NCBI GenBank assembly: GCA_035559535.1
Contig: DATMBG010000010.1
Location: 26,359-90,358, forward strand
DNA: 64,000 nucleotides
Reading direction: 5' to 3'
Source: Candidatus Limnocylindrales bacterium
GTDB lineage: Bacteria; Moduliflexota; Moduliflexia; Moduliflexales; JAUQPW01
Both the position numbers and the translations under genes were made by a program. Of this stretch, positions 61,866 through 64,000 are shown piece after piece. Below the pieces are notes generated by a model. The model searched no databases, was not told the DNA's origin, and worked only from the letters and a program-made list of their open reading frames with translations. Every line of letters starts with the position of its first letter. The stretch's first letter is position 1.

Positions 61866-62504
61866 ATGGAATTGATTAAACACTTCATCGATATTTTCTT
61901 GCATCTGGATGTACACTTAAATACCGTTATTCAAGAATATGGTATCTTAACTTATTTACTCCTTTACCTCATCGTTTTTTGTGAAACCGGTCTGGTTGTA
62001 ACTCCCATCCTTCCCGGAGATTCCCTGCTTTTTGCTGCAGGAACCTTTGCAGCCAGCGGGTCCCTTCAACTTTCCTCCTTATTGATTCTCCTCAGCATTG
62101 CTGCAATAGCCGGTGATACGGTAAACTACTGGATAGGAAACTTTCTAGGCCCCAAGGTCTTCGGTCGTTTTTTAAATCAAGAGTATTTACATCGGACCGA
62201 GCGGTTTTATGAAAAGTACGGAGCGAAAACGATCATTTTAGCAAGATTCGTTCCAATTATCAGAACCTTTGCTCCCTTTGTGGCGGGGATTGGAAAGATG
62301 AATTACGGGCGATTTATCAGCTACAACGTGATAGGCGGAGTTGCCTGGGTTTTCATTTGTGTTTTTGCAGGCTACTTCTTCGGTAATATTCCCATCGTCC
62401 AAAAGAACTTTACCCTGGTTATTCTGGCTATTATTTTCATCTCAATTCTGCCTGGTCTCATTGAGGTCTGGCGTCAGCGCCAGCAAGTAAGTAGCCACCA
62501 GTAG
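61866..62504 (+). CDS. DedA family membrane protein
   Basis: A 212-residue polytopic membrane protein of the DedA/SNARE-associated (VTT) family. Visible signatures are FCETGLVVTPILPGDSLLFAAGTFAA, the re-entrant loop, GDTVNYWIGNFLGPKVFGRF, and ILARFVPIIRTFAPFVAGIGKMNYGRFISYNVIGGVAWVF, with the arginines that are essential in E. coli DedA proteins. The family acts in lipid-carrier (undecaprenyl-phosphate or phospholipid) flipping and membrane homeostasis. AAGGAG is well placed before the ATG. Confidence 0.93.
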   Translation: MELIKHFIDIFLHLDVHLNTVIQEYGILTYLLLYLIVFCETGLVVTPILPGDSLLFAAGTFAASGSLQLSSLLILLSIAAIAGDTVNYWIGNFLGPKVFGRFLNQEYLHRTERFYEKYGAKTIILARFVPIIRTFAPFVAGIGKMNYGRFISYNVIGGVAWVFICVFAGYFFGNIPIVQKNFTLVILAIIFISILPGLIEVWRQRQQVSSHQ

Positions 62505-62544
62505 TCGTTGAGGGAAATCCTGTCCGGTTAAATCTAAATAAGTG

Positions 62545-62720
62545 TTCTGCTTTCCCTTACCCCCGCACCCCATATGCGCCGGGTTAAGCTGCAAAGCTCC
62601 GTCAGGAGTGAACAATGGGGTAGCCCTCGACTTACGTCGAGGGATTCAGAAATGGAGCAGTCCACCCTAACCCTCTCCCCCTCTTCCCCCGCCAGCGAGG
62701 GGAAGGGAGGGTCGGCCTGC
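62545..62720. repeat. GC-rich hairpin repeats between convergent genes
   Basis: CCCTTACCCCCGCACCCC, a TCGACTTACGTCGA palindrome-like core at about 62628-62642, and CCCTAACCCTCTCCCCCTCTTCC...GAGGGGAAGGGAGGG make up the space between dedA (plus) and the beta-helix gene (minus). No clear T-tailed terminator was seen. Confidence 0.5.
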
Positions 62721-62747
62721 TTGAAGGCCCGCAAGGTACTAAAGGTA

Positions 62748-63671
62748 CTATTTAAAGGGTTCAAAAGCTACGGCTCCGAAGCTTATGCCGGGAATTCCCA
62801 GGGCGGCTCCTTCTTCGTCATCATAAATATCAAATCTGTCAATATCTTGAGGGGTCGTGTGATCCCAGGTATTATTCCTGGCTTGAATGGGGTTAGGGGT
62901 GGTATTCCGAAGATCAAAGGTAATGTTTCCCTGAAGAACATTACCTCCCGAGCTTCCTCCTGAACCTCCTCCCAGGTCGGCGTTGGCATTTCCCTCGATG
63001 CGTACCCCATCTTGGGTGTTATTGGTAATGGTATTTCCACTGAGGGTCGGCGAGGAATTATCCTGACATAAAATTCCGGTATTTTTGCCGGTGATGGTAT
63101 TCCCTGTAATCTTGGGTTTGGCACTCTGGCGGACTGTAATGCCGTTTCCTCCACTTCCTGTGATGGTATTGTTACTGATGGTAGCCGTAGAATTGCCATC
63201 ACAATCAATTCCGTTGGGTGTTTGGATATTGTTATCGGTGATGGTAACCGAAGAACCCAGGCAACTTACCCCGGTTGTGGCTCCCTGGATCGTAAATCCG
63301 GTGATGGTACTGTTGTTGGCTCCAGCCACAGCTAAAGGGACTCCTGCATCGAGAATCGTTGCATTTTTATCCTCACCCTGGAGAATAATGCCCGATTTTA
63401 AAAAAATAGAAGGGCGACTCACGACGTGATAGGTTCCCCTGGCTGCCAGAACCGTACTTCCATTCGGTGCCGCGTCGATGGCCTTTTCAAGAGTTCGGTA
63501 AGGTTTCTCTGGAGACCCATCTCCGGCAATATCATCCCCGGAAACCGGATTTACATGGATGGTCTTTCCGGTTCCAGGTTCTATAATAAGGGGGGCATGA
63601 TCACAGCCCGTTAAGGAAAATAATAAGAAACCGAATAAAAGCACATAACCTGAACGCCACCTAAAGAACAT
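62748..63671 (-). CDS. Right-handed beta-helix lipoprotein
   Basis: About 307 residues. The signal segment is YVLLFGFLLFSLTGC with the lipidated Cys about 23. DUF1565/NosD-type parallel beta-helix follows: IHVNPVSGDDIAGDGSPEKPYRTLEKAIDAAPNGSTVLAARGTYHV, then coils such as ATISNNTITGSGGNGITV, PKITGNTITGKNTGILC and PTLSGNTITNNTQDGVRI. Such lipoproteins are surface or periplasmic carbohydrate-binding or structural proteins; no lyase site is evident. The start is the ATG at 63671 with AGAGG upstream; longer frames to 63725 have no signal. A consensus promoter lies about 120 bases upstream. Confidence 0.85.
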   Translation of the reverse strand: MFFRWRSGYVLLFGFLLFSLTGCDHAPLIIEPGTGKTIHVNPVSGDDIAGDGSPEKPYRTLEKAIDAAPNGSTVLAARGTYHVVSRPSIFLKSGIILQGEDKNATILDAGVPLAVAGANNSTITGFTIQGATTGVSCLGSSVTITDNNIQTPNGIDCDGNSTATISNNTITGSGGNGITVRQSAKPKITGNTITGKNTGILCQDNSSPTLSGNTITNNTQDGVRIEGNANADLGGGSGGSSGGNVLQGNITFDLRNTTPNPIQARNNTWDHTTPQDIDRFDIYDDEEGAALGIPGISFGAVAFEPFK

Positions 63672-63794
63672 GCCTACCTCTCCCATGGGATCAGCGGGTA
63701 CCCGGACCGTTTGTCGAAGCCTCAAACAAGCCCCTTCTGATACCCAATTAACTTTTGTAAAATCTATCTACGAAAAGAGATTGAAAGCGACAAA

Positions 63795-63823
63795 ATTATA
63801 GCCAAAAAAAGGACATTTGTCAA
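63795..63823 (-). promoter_or_regulatory. Perfect-consensus sigma-70 promoter of the beta-helix lipoprotein gene
   Basis: Minus strand: TTGACA (63823-63818), 17 bases, TATAAT (63800-63795). Both boxes are exact consensus, and the spacing is ideal, which suggests strong constitutive expression. Confidence 0.8.
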
Positions 63824-63851
63824 TCGCAAAGTTGTGGAAGTTCCCTTTTTC

Positions 63852-63879
63852 TTGACAACCCAGCAAGGACCGCTATAAT
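63852..63879 (+). promoter_or_regulatory. Strong plus-strand promoter reading out of the window
   Basis: TTGACA (63852-63857), 16 bases, TATAAT (63874-63879). It points right, straight into the MITE-like copy at 63903; the gene it serves lies beyond the window. It forms a divergent pair with the beta-helix promoter. Confidence 0.7.
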
Positions 63880-63902
63880 AAATAAAATCTTTGAGGAAAG
63901 TC

Positions 63903-64000
63903 GTACACTGTTTACTTGATTTTGGCCTCATAGGGCTGCTTTCACTCCCCAGCTCCCCTCACCCCCATTCCCCCCTAGCCCCCCAGTTCCCCCTCTGTAG
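63903..64000. repeat. MITE-like element, second copy (cut by window edge)
   Basis: CGTACACTGTTTACTTGATT, then TTTGGCCTCATAGGGCTGCT and TTCACTCCCCAGCTCCCC, closely matches the left half of the 55464-55650 element; the right half lies beyond the window. Confidence 0.65.

Overview
This window comes from a bacterial chromosome of moderate GC content (mid-40s percent by eye, not counted). Shine-Dalgarno sites are strong (AGGAGG type) and promoters are sigma-70-like. The gene content suggests an aerobic or facultative, environmental, Gram-negative-type bacterium: lipoproteins, a periplasmic PQQ dehydrogenase with cytochrome c, Tat signals, FtsH/ClpP, and hybrid two-component proteins. The mixture (cyanobacterial-style NTPase-WD40 protein, deltaproteobacterial-style HMG-CoA-synthase/DUF35 fusion, acid-sugar catabolism) does not fix a phylum. 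I would look first among uncultured lineages near Desulfobacterota, Tectomicrobia, NC10 or Acidobacteria. I found no rRNA, tRNA, CRISPR array, integrase or transposase gene.

Layout. 0-2.4 kb: trehalose synthesis (otsA cut by the window edge, otsB) and an isolated lsrF-like aldolase/thiolase. 2.8-5.4 kb: VanZ-like protein, acpS, small membrane protein, LarA-type racemase. 5.6-9.0 kb: a membrane-anchored STAND NTPase with 13 WD40 repeats. 9.1-14.5 kb: HMG-CoA-synthase-like/DUF35 fusion, dodecin, HpcH/HpaI aldolase, cytochrome c and a PQQ dehydrogenase carrying the lanthanide-type aspartate. 15-21 kb: GAF protein and small-metabolite enzymes (2-hydroxyacid dehydrogenase, MaoC hydratase, alpha/beta hydrolase, RraA-like). 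21-26 kb: a signalling cluster with a hybrid histidine kinase, a degenerate receiver-DUF4388 protein and a cyclic-nucleotide-binding/patatin-like protein whose catalytic serine is replaced. 26-30 kb: TPR-like lipoprotein, sugar-type binding protein and a novel helical-repeat protein. 30-38 kb: permease-SPFH fusion, primary-type sigma factor, GGDEF-EAL protein, YceI. 38-46 kb: a minus-strand group for four-carbon acid sugars (enolase-superfamily dehydratase, otnK, otnC, otnI) with glutamate dehydrogenase and small proteins. 46-62.5 kb, mostly plus strand: M28 peptidase, ftsH, YVTN protein, threonine-dehydratase-like enzyme, PpiC isomerase, a peroxiredoxin with an in-frame UGA at its catalytic position, a decayed peptidase, excisionase-REC regulator, clpP, rlmD, an oligopeptide ABC importer without its ATPases, and DedA. 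62.7-63.7 kb: a beta-helix lipoprotein.

The most notable item is the gene at 52979-53584. It reads as one peroxiredoxin only if the UGA at 53246-53248 is decoded as selenocysteine. That UGA sits exactly where the peroxidatic cysteine belongs, and the rest of the protein has no cysteine. Other highlights are the CNB/pseudo-ParA/pseudo-patatin protein, the ArsP-type permease fused to an HflK-like domain, the protein built of ~50-residue repeats, and at least two families of short MITE-like inverted-repeat elements plus hairpin repeats that fill the intergenic gaps and extend into the 3' ends of genes.
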